Shown one piece after another: positions 34,976-45,191 of a DNA stretch of 64,000 bases. The notes under the pieces are model-generated. The model had not been told where the DNA came from, did no database searches, and worked only from the letters and a program-made list of their open reading frames with translations. The stretch lies in assembly GCA_016125275.1 (NCBI GenBank), contig WGMB01000003.1:1219896-1283895 (forward strand), in the 5' to 3' direction. Both the position numbers and the translations under genes were made by a program. This DNA is from Acidobacteriota bacterium. Lineage in GTDB: Bacteria > Acidobacteriota > Terriglobia > Bryobacterales > UBA6623. Position 1 is the stretch's first letter. Every line of letters starts with the position of its first letter.

Positions 34976-37624
34976 TCAAGGCCCGATCGAAACGACGGGT
35001 TGGGCCTGGGAAGAACCGCCGCCTACCTGGAGAGCAACGACATGCTCCCCTGACGACGTCGCGGCCGGAACTCGGAAATTGATCTGCAAGACCCCGTCCG
35101 CCAGCCCCGGAGCGGAACCAGCGTACAGAACCTCAGCCAACTCGCCACGGATACGGACTTCCACTGGTAGAAGCGGTTCAGCCAGGGTCCCGCCGACGAT
35201 TCGTCCGGCAACGCCCGGAGGATTCGTCTGGCCGGCGCCGGTCGCATAGAGGGTAACGATCGTGCCGGCCCGCGCAGGGTTGGCGGGACCGTTGACCGAG
35301 CCGTCTTGATTGAGAGCGGCCGCTTGCCCGGACCCGCTCGAATCAAGAGTGAAGATGCCGGGAATCGAGGGCTCTACCGTGAGAATGGCGGGCAGCGATC
35401 CCAGCCCGGCCCATTCAACAACCATGGAGGTCTGGCTCTTCCCTTCCACGGAGTACGGGACGATCGCGCTGATCTGTCTGCGGCTGCCGAACAGTAAAGG
35501 TGCAGGTTCACCATCGAACAGCACTCGCAAGCCGTCAAGGTCCGTTGCGATCAAGCCGTCCGCGCCGATGTGCGCGCTGACAGGCGTATCCGGTCCGAGG
35601 TTCTCGCCGAAAATCGAGACGATCATTCCTGGGGCGACGTTGCCAGCAAGTTGGTAGGTAGCCGCGTTGACGACGCCTGCCCGCCGAGCCAAAGGAAACT
35701 CAATCCCAGGACAAGAGTCGGCGAGAGCGATGCGCCGGACCACGTCCAGATCACTATCGTGGAGATACAGGTTACCGGCATTGTCCAGGGCAAGGTTGGC
35801 GGCCACGCCCAGGACAACCTCGGTTGAGGATTCGCCTTCCGAGAAGTTGTGTAACGCCCCTTCACGAGTCAAGAGCTGGTAGTGTCCGTCCTTGTCCCGA
35901 CGCCAAAGCCCCCTACCGGCAGTGTCAGACATGTAGGCCTGACCCTCCGATCCCGTCGCCATGCCCGTACCAACCCTTAGTAGGGACGACCACAACTCGG
36001 CTCGACGGTCCGCATCGACTCGGTAGACGCTGGAACCGTCAGACATGAGTGAGACGCCGCCTCGCAAGGCCGCGAGCTCGAGAATGCGGCTTGGTTGAAA
36101 AAACTGCGCCGCTTCGGTACTGGCCGCTTGGACCCCGATGAACGGGCTGCCCTCCGGGCGCGTCCACATCCGGCTGGTGTCGATTCCATTAGCGGAATAG
36201 GCAGCGTACAGCCTGCCCTCTGGAGAAACCGCAAGTTCAGTCGGAGAACCCAAAGCGGACATATTGACAGCTGTGTGTATCAAGCCGTCGGGCCCGACGG
36301 CGCGAATGGCCCTTACGCCGAACTCTGCGATGAGTAGGTCGCCGTCGGCATCGAACGCTACTTCCGATGGGAACCGCAGCGCCGTTTCAAGAGCGGGCGC
36401 GCCGCTCGCGATGACACCGCTCCCTACGGCGCCGGTACCAGCGAAGCGCCGCAACACGCCGTCAGTTCCCAGCGCATGCACTGTTCCCATGCCTGCGGTC
36501 GCCATGTAGACTTTGCCATCGCGCCCTGCGACCATCCCGGCGATCGGTGGAGCAGGTACATCGGCTGCCGTCGCTTGATCTCCCATGGGGCCCAAAGGAA
36601 AGCCGCTGACGACCTCCGTTTGCTCCCCCGCGGCCGTCCCGAATATTCGCGACCCCAATGAGTAGACGACGCGGCCCTGCCAGAATGCCGCATCTGAACC
36701 GCTCCCAGCAGAGTACCGACGCGCCAGGCCGTCTCGGATCTGAACTATATCGCTCCCAGCAAAGCTGAAAAACAGGCCCTCTGCCGGATCCCAAGACAAC
36801 CACTGCGTCTGGCGATTGATCAGCAGCTCCCTTGGGTCGATGCCTTCTGGAGCAGGAGGAAGGATCTTGCCGCCACCGCCGGCCACTTGCTCCACGGAAC
36901 CGTCCGGCCCCCACATCCAAATCGTTCCGACAAAGGTAGTGAAGAACAGCGAACCGTTGGGGCCTGCCTCCAGCCGTTCCGAGTAGCTCGACGGACGCAA
37001 GGGGGAGCCTAGCCCGCCCCCGACAGTCTCGATGATGCCGTCGCTACCAACCCGCCGTAGGGCGCGGGCGCCATAGTCCAGGATGAACAGCGAACCGTCC
37101 GTACCAATCGCAATATCCGCGGGCTTGATCCCGGCCAAGATAGCAGGGCCTCTGTCTCCGCTCGCGACATCGGACCCATTGCCTGCGACCACTCGTACCA
37201 CACCGTCAACGTCTACTCGCCATACACGAGGATCGACTCCGTTGACGAGGTAAAGGCGATCTCGAGAGTCGATCGCCAAGCGCGACGGATACGCGAACGG
37301 CCCTTGGTCAGCGAGGGTGCCCCCATCCGGCATTCCAGGTTCGCCGTTTCCAACCACTGTCCGGATCGTCCCGTCGAGCTCGACCCGGCGGACCCGACTA
37401 TTGCCTGAATCGGCCACATAGAGACGGCCCAGCGAATCGACGACGAGGTCGGAAGCCTGATAGAAAGTAGCCTTTTCAAACGGGCCGCCGTCGCCGCCGT
37501 AGATCAGCGGGTTGCCGATGACGGTTCGGACGGTGCAGGGGGGATCTTGCGCCCCGAGGAATCCAATACCCAATGCGGCAAGGACGATCCAACGGAGCGC
37601 CGGCGCTGGCAGACGCAATAGCAA
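34976..37624 (-). CDS. Exported NHL-repeat beta-propeller with Solibacter-type C-terminal domain
   Basis: About 882 residues from TTG 37624 (a TTG at 37687 lies in a hairpin and gives no proper leader). A signal peptide precedes NHL repeats of the form DSLGRLYVADSGNSRVRRV and AIDSRDRLYLVNGVDP, covering most of the protein. The C-terminal 230 residues start near ARRAGVVNAATYQLAGNVAPG and contain IVSIFGENLG, and are the Solibacter-type domain (TIGR03437-like). Base composition is visibly lower in GC at third positions than in neighbours, with more A/T-ending codons. Function is unknown; NHL propellers usually bind proteins or polymers. The start codon is uncertain. Confidence 0.82.
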   Translation of the reverse strand: MLLRLPAPALRWIVLAALGIGFLGAQDPPCTVRTVIGNPLIYGGDGGPFEKATFYQASDLVVDSLGRLYVADSGNSRVRRVELDGTIRTVVGNGEPGMPDGGTLADQGPFAYPSRLAIDSRDRLYLVNGVDPRVWRVDVDGVVRVVAGNGSDVASGDRGPAILAGIKPADIAIGTDGSLFILDYGARALRRVGSDGIIETVGGGLGSPLRPSSYSERLEAGPNGSLFFTTFVGTIWMWGPDGSVEQVAGGGGKILPPAPEGIDPRELLINRQTQWLSWDPAEGLFFSFAGSDIVQIRDGLARRYSAGSGSDAAFWQGRVVYSLGSRIFGTAAGEQTEVVSGFPLGPMGDQATAADVPAPPIAGMVAGRDGKVYMATAGMGTVHALGTDGVLRRFAGTGAVGSGVIASGAPALETALRFPSEVAFDADGDLLIAEFGVRAIRAVGPDGLIHTAVNMSALGSPTELAVSPEGRLYAAYSANGIDTSRMWTRPEGSPFIGVQAASTEAAQFFQPSRILELAALRGGVSLMSDGSSVYRVDADRRAELWSSLLRVGTGMATGSEGQAYMSDTAGRGLWRRDKDGHYQLLTREGALHNFSEGESSTEVVLGVAANLALDNAGNLYLHDSDLDVVRRIALADSCPGIEFPLARRAGVVNAATYQLAGNVAPGMIVSIFGENLGPDTPVSAHIGADGLIATDLDGLRVLFDGEPAPLLFGSRRQISAIVPYSVEGKSQTSMVVEWAGLGSLPAILTVEPSIPGIFTLDSSGSGQAAALNQDGSVNGPANPARAGTIVTLYATGAGQTNPPGVAGRIVGGTLAEPLLPVEVRIRGELAEVLYAGSAPGLADGVLQINFRVPAATSSGEHVVALQVGGGSSQAQPVVSIGP

Positions 37625-37642
37625 GGGTTTAGGATACCCCGG

Positions 37643-37683
37643 GCGAAGCGGCGTCCGCTTCGCTTTCAGCCTGGGCTGAAAGC
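37643..37683. repeat. Two abutting perfect hairpins
   Basis: GCGAAGCGG-CGT-CCGCTTCGC (37643-37663) and GCTTTCAGCC-TG-GGCTGAAAGC (37662-37683) have perfect 9- and 10-bp arms and share two bases. They lie at the 5' end of the NHL gene, so they may be leader structures or REP-like elements. Confidence 0.6.
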
Positions 37684-37728
37684 TCAACCCGGAATGTCAT
37701 ACTTGGGCCGCAGGTCGGCGAGGACGTC

Positions 37729-37756
37729 CCGAGCCGGCCGCGACCGGCCGGCTCGG
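37729..37756 (-). terminator. Strong GC hairpin after icd
   Basis: CCGAGCCGGCCG and CGGCCGGCTCGG form a perfect 12-bp stem with a CGAC loop, 41 bases beyond the icd stop on the minus strand. There is no T-tract. It may separate icd transcription from the NHL gene downstream. Confidence 0.5.
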
Positions 37757-37797
37757 AAATCGTCGTTACGGCAGCTCCGGCCAGGGCCGGACGCCAC

Positions 37798-39036
<1,239 letters not shown>

Positions 39037-39164
39037 GACTTCTCGTTGTTTCTGGCTAGAGACCGTTCTTCGCTGTGACTGAGATGGAGAGCGGCCTCGC
39101 GAGAAGCCGCCGGGCCCGTCGCGCGAGCCCTCGATGGAGCATGCGGATCGCTCCGCAAAGTTCC

Positions 39165-39199
39165 GCTAAATTTTAGCAATTTCAAGAAGTCGGCGGCAA
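39165..39199 (-). promoter_or_regulatory. Candidate icd promoter with palindrome over the -10
   Basis: On the minus strand TTGCCG (39199-39194), an 18-base spacer and TAAAAT (39175-39170). The 13-bp palindrome GCTAAA-T-TTTAGC (39165-39177) covers the -10 and could be a regulator site. The leader would be about 125 bases. Confidence 0.45.
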
Positions 39200-39251
39200 T
39201 CGAGAGGGATCGTGGACGCCCGCTCGGCGATTCTCGTACACTGTGCCCTCT

Positions 39252-39980
39252 ATGGCTTCTCAACCGCTCGACGCCGCCCAGCTCGCCGCCCTGGCCGCCT
39301 ACGACACGCCTACCGTTTGCAACGCCATCGAGTTGTTCAAGGTGCGGCCCCAGAATGCCGGCTACATGGACCGCCGGATCGCCGCGCTGTACCCCGAGTT
39401 GCCGCCGGCGGTGGGCTACGCCGCGACGGCGACGTTCCGCTCGGCGGGCGAGCCGGAGAGCGGCCGCTCGTACGGCTCGCTCGATGAGCAGATCGAGCGC
39501 TTCGGGGAGCTGCCCGGGCCGGCCTTCGTGGTGTTTCAAGACATCGACTCGCCGGCCGCGGCGGCCACCTTCGGCGAGGTCATGTGCACCTCGTACAAGA
39601 GCTTCGGGGCGGTCGGGCTGATCACGTCCGGGGCCGGGCGCGATCTGCTGCAGGTGAAGCCGCTCGCGTTCCCGGTGTTCTGCGACGGGCTGATCTGCTC
39701 GCACGGCTACCCGGCGATCCTCGACGTCCACGTGCCGGTGCATGTGGGCGGGCTGACGATCCGTCCGGGCGACTTGCTGCACGGCGACGCCAATGGGGTG
39801 ACGACGATCCCGGCGGAGATCGCCTCGGAGGTCGCCGAGGCCTGCGCCGAGATCGTGAAAGCGGAGAACATCCTGCTCGACTACTGCCGCGCCGGCTCGC
39901 CCACGGTGGCGGGCTACAAGGAGGCCCGCAAGGCCTTGGGAGCGGCCCTGCGGGCGACGACGGAACGGCTGCGGAAGTAG
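39252..39980 (+). CDS. RraA-family (HMG/CHA aldolase-like) protein
   Basis: A 242-residue RraA-like protein. Family signs are YDTPTVCNAIELFKVRP near the start, the active-site region FGEVMCTSYKSFGAVGLITSGAGRDLLQV, where GAV..GA.RD is usual, and the metal-site VGGLTIRPGDLLHGDANGV. Relatives are class II pyruvate aldolases acting on 4-hydroxy-4-methyl-2-oxoglutarate or related oxaloacetate-type acids; true RraA proteins regulate RNase E and are shorter (about 160). The size fits the aldolase-like branch. The canonical D in the GAVRD loop is kept (GRD). A TACACT hexamer (39237-39242) ends 9 bases before ATG 39252, so a leaderless transcript is likely. Confidence 0.85.
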   Translation: MASQPLDAAQLAALAAYDTPTVCNAIELFKVRPQNAGYMDRRIAALYPELPPAVGYAATATFRSAGEPESGRSYGSLDEQIERFGELPGPAFVVFQDIDSPAAAATFGEVMCTSYKSFGAVGLITSGAGRDLLQVKPLAFPVFCDGLICSHGYPAILDVHVPVHVGGLTIRPGDLLHGDANGVTTIPAEIASEVAEACAEIVKAENILLDYCRAGSPTVAGYKEARKALGAALRATTERLRK

Positions 39981-39986
39981 CCGCCG

Positions 39987-41768
39987 CTACCAGTCCGGGA
40001 CGCCGAGCTTGGCGCGCCCGCCGTCGGTGAGGCGGTTGGCATCCCAATGCGGCTGCCAGGTCTGCTCGATCACCACTTCGCGCACGCCGGGAATCTGGAG
40101 CAGCCGCTGGCGCACGGGCGTCGAGTTGCCGCCCGATCCGTAGCCGAAGTAGCCCAGCCGGGGACGTCCGCGGCCCGGCATGGCCATGATCACGTGCACC
40201 ACGTCGCCGCGCACGCGGACGTCGTAGACCAACCCCAGGTCCACCACGCTCGGGCGGGCGGCGTAGAGCTGCTCGTCCTGGCACTCGCCCAGGGCCTGCC
40301 AGATGACGGCCTTGGAGACCGGGTTGTCGCCGGCTTCGCCGCGGCGGGCGAGGCGTCCGGCCGGGGCGGCGGCGGTGAGGTCCGTGGGCAGCTCGGAGAC
40401 GGAGGCGACCAGGGGGTGCAGCAGCTCGTGGCGCAGCCCCTCCACCATCTCCTTGCCGCCCTGCTCGGTGAAGGGCATGGTGAGGTAGGCGTTGCGCTGG
40501 TGCAGCACGGCGCCCTTGGGCAGGGTCTGGCCGTGATAGAGCTGGCGGCTCCAGACGTGGCCGTGCCAGCGGTAGTACATCAGCGGCGCGCCGGGATGGC
40601 TCAACTGGTCGAAGTTGTCGATCTCGTGCTCGAGGAACAGCGCCATGAAGGCGTCTTCGGTCTGGGTGTTGATGAAGCCGGTGGCCCAGATGTCGTTGGC
40701 CTTGTCCTTGGGGGCCTCGCCGATCTGGAGCTTGCCGTCGGGGCCCATCCAGACGCCGTCGGTGAACGACATGCCGGAGAAGACCCACTCGTCGTCGCGC
40801 ATGTAGCCGAGCTCGACTTCCTGCACGGCTTCGATGCGGCCCACCTTCACGAACCAGGGCGTACCGGCGTAGAAGCGGTACTCGATGAAGAAGTTCATGC
40901 GCGCCGGCGAGAACAGCGGATGGACGGTCGAATACGGAAAGCCCCAGCGACGGACGGTGAGCGACAGAGGCCCGCGCACGATCTCGTAGTCGGGCACGGT
41001 CGGCCAGTTGGTGACGCGCAGCTTCTGGAAGTTGCCGGAGGTGACGTAGTCGTGGGCCCAGTCGATGCCGGGCGGCTCGCCGTGTCCCTCGCCGCCGGCG
41101 AACAGCTCCAGCCCGTGCAGGCGCTTGTAGATGAGCCGCTCGAGCTGGCCCATTTGCGGGGAGAGCTTGCCGCGAAAGTGCTCGTTCTCGAACTCCAGCG
41201 CAAAGCCCTCGCCGGTCACAGACAGGTCGCTGGGATAGTCGGGCAGCTCGGCGTCGGGGTTGCCGTAGAAGACGAGCCACCAGGAGCGGGAGTGCGCCGG
41301 CGAGCGTGCAAAAAACGTCAGGCGGCAGTGGCGCTGCTCGCCGCGGCGAACCTCTTCGCTCACCTGGCTGCGTACTTCTTCCAGAGCGCCGTCGCTCACG
41401 CGGGCGACGCGGACCTCCCGGCGCAGCGAATGAATCCGATCCTCCGGCACCACCAATTCCAGCTCGATCGGCTCGGCCTCACGCGCGCGGTTGACCAGCT
41501 CGTCGAGCGCCACCGGGCGCACCCAGCTCCAGCCCTGGGCCCATTGCCGCCAGGCGGCCGGCAGCTCGGCGACGGGCAGGTCGGCCTCGGCGCTCAGGGA
41601 CGGGCCGCCGAGCGGCTGATACTGCTGCTGCTCGAGGGTGAGCGATTGCCGCAAGGAGTCGGCGATGCTGCGCGCCACGCGGTAGTTCTTGGCGCGATAG
41701 GCCTCCTGCAGGAGCTGCATCTTCACGTCGAAGGAGTCTGTGCGTTGCCAGTAGCTGGTTTCTTTCAT
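39987..41768 (-). CDS. Large unknown domain fused to a MIP18/DUF59-like domain
   Basis: A 593-residue protein with no signal peptide. The N-terminal 60 residues are helical (KMQLLQEAYRAKNYRVARSI). The middle, about 100-470, is rich in beta-strand and aromatic residues, with FENEHFRGKLSPQMGQLERL, FAGGEGHGEPPGIDWAHDYV and HPLFSPARMNFFIEYRFYAG; it recalls mutarotase or polysaccharide-lyase-like beta-sandwiches but I cannot assign it. The last 110 residues match the MIP18/DUF59 fold of Fe-S assembly factors: VVDLGLVYDVRVRGDVVHVIM, IPGVREVVIEQTWQPHW and the closing LTDGGRAKLGV. The usual DPE is replaced by DEQ and the TxxxCP Cys is absent (PGRGRPRLGYFGYGSG). Convergent with the RraA gene. Confidence 0.72.
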   Translation of the reverse strand: MKETSYWQRTDSFDVKMQLLQEAYRAKNYRVARSIADSLRQSLTLEQQQYQPLGGPSLSAEADLPVAELPAAWRQWAQGWSWVRPVALDELVNRAREAEPIELELVVPEDRIHSLRREVRVARVSDGALEEVRSQVSEEVRRGEQRHCRLTFFARSPAHSRSWWLVFYGNPDAELPDYPSDLSVTGEGFALEFENEHFRGKLSPQMGQLERLIYKRLHGLELFAGGEGHGEPPGIDWAHDYVTSGNFQKLRVTNWPTVPDYEIVRGPLSLTVRRWGFPYSTVHPLFSPARMNFFIEYRFYAGTPWFVKVGRIEAVQEVELGYMRDDEWVFSGMSFTDGVWMGPDGKLQIGEAPKDKANDIWATGFINTQTEDAFMALFLEHEIDNFDQLSHPGAPLMYYRWHGHVWSRQLYHGQTLPKGAVLHQRNAYLTMPFTEQGGKEMVEGLRHELLHPLVASVSELPTDLTAAAPAGRLARRGEAGDNPVSKAVIWQALGECQDEQLYAARPSVVDLGLVYDVRVRGDVVHVIMAMPGRGRPRLGYFGYGSGGNSTPVRQRLLQIPGVREVVIEQTWQPHWDANRLTDGGRAKLGVPDW

Positions 41769-41883
41769 GGGTTAGGGCCTGGGTCGGGGCTCGTGAGGGG
41801 TTCGGCGGCGGGCCGTCGCTGATCTAGAGAGTATGCCACCGCGCCCGCCCTTACCTCCGGATTCGAGTTGCCATCCTATAGGG

Positions 41884-44598
41884 ATGTATTGGATCGGCCT
41901 AGCCTTGCTGCTCGCCCTGCTGGGCGCGACGCCCCTGCCGGCGCAAACCGCCCTCGCTGACCTGCGCATCGACACCTTTGCCGGCTCGGACTCCGTCCGG
42001 GACGGCGGCCCGGCCTCCCAGGGCCTGCTGGACTCTCCCGCCGGCGTCGCCACGGACGCCTCCGGCAACATCTACATCGCCGACCAGGGCAACCGGCTGC
42101 TACGCCGCGTCGGCCCCGACGGCCAAATCTCGACCGTCGCCGGAACCATCGCGTCGCTGGCCGTGGGAACCGTGGCGACTCAGTCCGCCTACGTCCCCAG
42201 TTGCGTCGCCGTCTCCCCGGACGACCGCGTGCACTTCTGCTCCTCGCGGCAGGTCTTCGAGCTGCTGCCGGACGGGACGGCCCGTGTGGTGGCCGGGACC
42301 GGCGGCTCCGGCGGCGCGGGCGACGAGCAGCCGGCCGTCGATGCCGGCTTCTCGTCGATCGCCGACATCGCCTTCGGCCCCGACGGCTCGCTCTACATCC
42401 TCGACCAGCAGGGCAACCAGGCGCGCCGGGTGAGCCCCGACGGCATGATCCACGCCTTCGCCGGGACGGGCGACGCGGGCTACAGCGGCGACGGCGGCCC
42501 GGCCGTGGATGCGCTGTTCAACCGCCCCTTGGCCCTCGACGTGGCCTCCGACGGCGCGGTGCTGATCTGCGACACCAACAACCACCGCATCCGCCGGGTG
42601 GCAGCGGACGGGACGGTCACGACGGTGGCCGGCACGGGGACCTCCGGCAGCGGCGGCAACGGCGGACCCGCGAGCGAAGCGGCGCTCTCGTTCCCCAGCG
42701 CGGTGGCCGCGGCGGCGGACGGCTCCTATTCCATCAGCGGCTTCAACGACGTGCGCAAGGTCGGCGCCGACGGCATGATCCAAGCCTTCGCCGGCCGCGG
42801 CGCGAGCTTCGGCGACGGAGGCCCGGCCACCCAGGCCTCGTTCGAGCAGATCCGCGGCCTGCACGCCGCCTCCGACGGCGCCCTGCTGATCGCCACCGGC
42901 GACCGGATTCGCCGCGTCGCTGCCGACGGAACCGTCAACACCGTGGCCGGGGCCGAGCACCTGCAAGGCGACGGCGGTCCCGCCACCCAGGCGGTGCTCT
43001 ACGAGCCGCGCGGCATGGCCCTGGACGACGCCGGCAACCTCTACATCGCCGACGTCTCGAACTACGCCGTGCGCCGGGTGGCCCCCGACGGCACGATCAC
43101 CACCGTCGCCGGCGGCTTGCGCAGCGGCCCATACGGCCAAGACGGACCGGCAACCGAGGTGCGGCTGAGGAACCCCACCGACGTGGCGATTCACCCCGTC
43201 AGCGGCGAGCTCTACATTCTGGACGCCAGCGACGGCCGCGTGCGCCGCGTGGACGCCGCCGGCAGGATGACGACCGTCGTCGGAACCGGCAGCCTGGGCA
43301 ACAGCGGCGACGGCGGCCCCGCCACCCAAGCGCAGATCCAGTTCGTGCAGAGCCTCAGCTTCGATGCGCAAGGCGACCTGTACTTGGCCGACCTGTTCGC
43401 CAACGTCGTCCGCAAGGTGTCGGGCGGCATCATCTGGACGGTGGCCGGAACCGGCTCGGCGGGCTATGCCGGCGATGGCGGCCAAGCCGTGAGCGCCCAG
43501 ATCAACCGGCCGTCCGGCGCCGTCGTGAACGCCGCCGGCGAGCTGTTCATCCTGGAATCGAACCGCATCCGCCGCGTGGGGACCGACGGCGTCATCGTCA
43601 CGCTGGTGACCTTGGTCGACACGCCCACGGATCTCTCGTTGACGCCCGGAGGCGACCTGCTGGCTTCGGTCCCGAACCTCAACCGGGTGCTGCGCATTCG
43701 GCCGAACGGCGCGGTGGAAGAGGCGGGGCGGTTCGGCTTCGGCTACTTCGGCGACGGCGGCTCGGCCGCCCGCGCGCGGCTGTATGAGATCGGCGCGGCG
43801 CTCGAGGCTCCCGACGGCCGCATCTTCCTGGCCGACCAGCAGAACGACCGCATCCGCGTGCTGGGCGAGGGCCCGGTGCTGCCGAACGGAGCCGTGCGCC
43901 AAGCGGCCAGCTTCTTCCAGGGCGCCATGTCGCCGGAGACCATCCTGTCCGTATTCGGCTCCCACCTGGCCGAGGAAACGGCGGTCGCCACGGAAACGCC
44001 CCTGCCGACCTCGTTGGGCGGAACGCAGGTCTTCGTCCGCGATTCACAAGGCGAGGAGCGCGCCGCTTCACTGTTCTTCGTGTCGCCGGGGCAGATCAAC
44101 CTGATGGTTCCGGCCGGCACGGCCAACGGGGGCGGCGCGTTGATCGTCCGCACGGCGTCGGGCGCGGAGACACAGGCCGACCTGAACATCGTGTCGGCGA
44201 CGCCCGGGCTGTTCTCGGCCAACGCCGACGGCGTGGGCGTGGCGGCGGCGTTCGCGCTGCGGGCGGACGCGGCGGGCGTGCAGACGACCGAGCCGGTGTT
44301 TCAGCTCGACGAGGCGCAGAACAACTTCGTCGACAAGCCGCTCAGCCTCGGCCCCGAAGGCGATCAGGTCTACCTGATCCTGTTCGGCACGGGCTTGCGC
44401 GGGGCCGACCGGGTCAACGCCCACGTTGGGAACGCTTCGATTCCGGTGGCCTACTTCGGGCCGCAGGGCGGCTTCGTCGGCCTGGACCAGGTGAACATCG
44501 GCCCGCTGCCGCGAACCTTGATCGGGCAGGGTTCGGTGGAGGTGAGCGTGGACGCCATCGGGCGCAGCTCGAACTTCCTGTCGGTGACGATCGAGTAG
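41884..44598 (+). CDS. Exported NHL-repeat beta-propeller with Solibacter-type C-terminal domain
   Basis: About 904 residues from ATG 41884, which opens with a signal peptide (MYWIGLALLLALLGATPLPAQ); the in-frame ATG at 41833 would add 17 proline-rich residues. Roughly ten or more NHL-type repeats follow, in alternating IADQGNRLLRRVG and GDGGPA...A forms (for example GYSGDGGPAVDALFNRP), an architecture typical of Solibacter proteins. The C-terminal 230 residues (from about AVRQAASFFQGAMSPETILSVFG) are the TIGR03437-like domain. The dyad CATCC-TATAG-GGATG covers the start codon. Paralogous to the gene at 34976-37624 but with normal high-GC codon use. Confidence 0.87.
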   Translation: MYWIGLALLLALLGATPLPAQTALADLRIDTFAGSDSVRDGGPASQGLLDSPAGVATDASGNIYIADQGNRLLRRVGPDGQISTVAGTIASLAVGTVATQSAYVPSCVAVSPDDRVHFCSSRQVFELLPDGTARVVAGTGGSGGAGDEQPAVDAGFSSIADIAFGPDGSLYILDQQGNQARRVSPDGMIHAFAGTGDAGYSGDGGPAVDALFNRPLALDVASDGAVLICDTNNHRIRRVAADGTVTTVAGTGTSGSGGNGGPASEAALSFPSAVAAAADGSYSISGFNDVRKVGADGMIQAFAGRGASFGDGGPATQASFEQIRGLHAASDGALLIATGDRIRRVAADGTVNTVAGAEHLQGDGGPATQAVLYEPRGMALDDAGNLYIADVSNYAVRRVAPDGTITTVAGGLRSGPYGQDGPATEVRLRNPTDVAIHPVSGELYILDASDGRVRRVDAAGRMTTVVGTGSLGNSGDGGPATQAQIQFVQSLSFDAQGDLYLADLFANVVRKVSGGIIWTVAGTGSAGYAGDGGQAVSAQINRPSGAVVNAAGELFILESNRIRRVGTDGVIVTLVTLVDTPTDLSLTPGGDLLASVPNLNRVLRIRPNGAVEEAGRFGFGYFGDGGSAARARLYEIGAALEAPDGRIFLADQQNDRIRVLGEGPVLPNGAVRQAASFFQGAMSPETILSVFGSHLAEETAVATETPLPTSLGGTQVFVRDSQGEERAASLFFVSPGQINLMVPAGTANGGGALIVRTASGAETQADLNIVSATPGLFSANADGVGVAAAFALRADAAGVQTTEPVFQLDEAQNNFVDKPLSLGPEGDQVYLILFGTGLRGADRVNAHVGNASIPVAYFGPQGGFVGLDQVNIGPLPRTLIGQGSVEVSVDAIGRSSNFLSVTIE

Positions 44599-44603
44599 GC
44601 GCC

Positions 44604-45041
44604 TCAGCGGCTCTGCGCCGCCGCGGCGGCGCGGGCCAGCTCATCGCAACGGTTGTTGTCGGCGTGCTCAGCGTGGCCCTTGACCCACTTCCACTGGACC
44701 GTGTGGCGGCTCAAGGCGGCGTCGAGCGCTTCCCACAGATCCTTGTTCTTCACCGGCGTCTTGGAGGCCGTCACCCAGCCGCGCCGCTTCCAGCCGGCCA
44801 TCCACTCGTTCACGCCGTTCTTCACGTACTGCGAGTCGATCTCGATGAGCACCTCGCAGGGCTCGGTGAGCGCGTTGAGGCCTTGGAGCACGGCGGTCAT
44901 CTCCATGCGGTTGTTGGTGGTCTCGGGCTCGCCGCCGGAGAGCTCCTTTTTCTTGGACCCGAAGCGCAGAATCGTCGCCCAGCCGCCCGGCCCCGGATTG
45001 CCCAGACAGGAGCCGTCGGTCACCATCGTGATCTTCTTCAC
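44604..45041 (-). CDS. rnhA: Ribonuclease HI
   Basis: A 145-residue RNase HI that removes RNA from RNA-DNA hybrids. The catalytic carboxylates are all present: D9 ([15 protein letters not shown]), E47 (NRMEM), D69 (EIDSQYV) and D133 (NNRCDELA), with the conserved His at 123 ([13 protein letters not shown]). [21 protein letters not shown] is the basic-protrusion handle region. Starts at GTG. Its stop is 6 bases from the stop of the convergent NHL gene. Confidence 0.95.
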   Translation of the reverse strand: MKKITMVTDGSCLGNPGPGGWATILRFGSKKKELSGGEPETTNNRMEMTAVLQGLNALTEPCEVLIEIDSQYVKNGVNEWMAGWKRRGWVTASKTPVKNKDLWEALDAALSRHTVQWKWVKGHAEHADNNRCDELARAAAAAQSR

Positions 45042-45084
45042 TCCCGTCGATTGTACCCGGCTGGGACGGCGCGGCTCCGGCGCC

Positions 45085-45113
45085 GGCGGAGGCGGAGGCG
45101 GAGGCGGAGGCGG
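45085..45113 (+). repeat. GGCGGA microsatellite, about 4.8 copies
   Basis: (GGCGGA)x4 plus GGCGG in the region between rnhA and the PRC gene. It may vary in length by slippage; no gene is affected. Confidence 0.85.
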
Positions 45114-45155
45114 GCCGGAAACACCCTGCGGCCCTGGGGTCTCTCCCTGGTGCAG

Positions 45156-45169
45156 GCGTATTCATACGC
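45156..45169. promoter_or_regulatory. 14-bp palindrome upstream of the PRC-barrel gene
   Basis: GCGTAT-TC-ATACGC has perfect 6-bp arms and lies 22 bases before the ATG at 45192, over the likely promoter (TATTCA/CATACG). A regulator site is possible; the regulator is unknown. Confidence 0.35.
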
Positions 45170-45191
45170 AGTTCATTACGGAGGACATACC

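Noticed and set aside
42100-43965. A 621-codon minus-strand frame opposite the NHL gene
   Set aside because: Its repeat-like look simply mirrors the NHL repeats on the plus strand.
45085-45113. GGCGGA repeats as a phase-variable element
   Set aside because: They lie outside any gene and 40 bases from the nearest promoter-like sequence; nothing shows that length changes matter.
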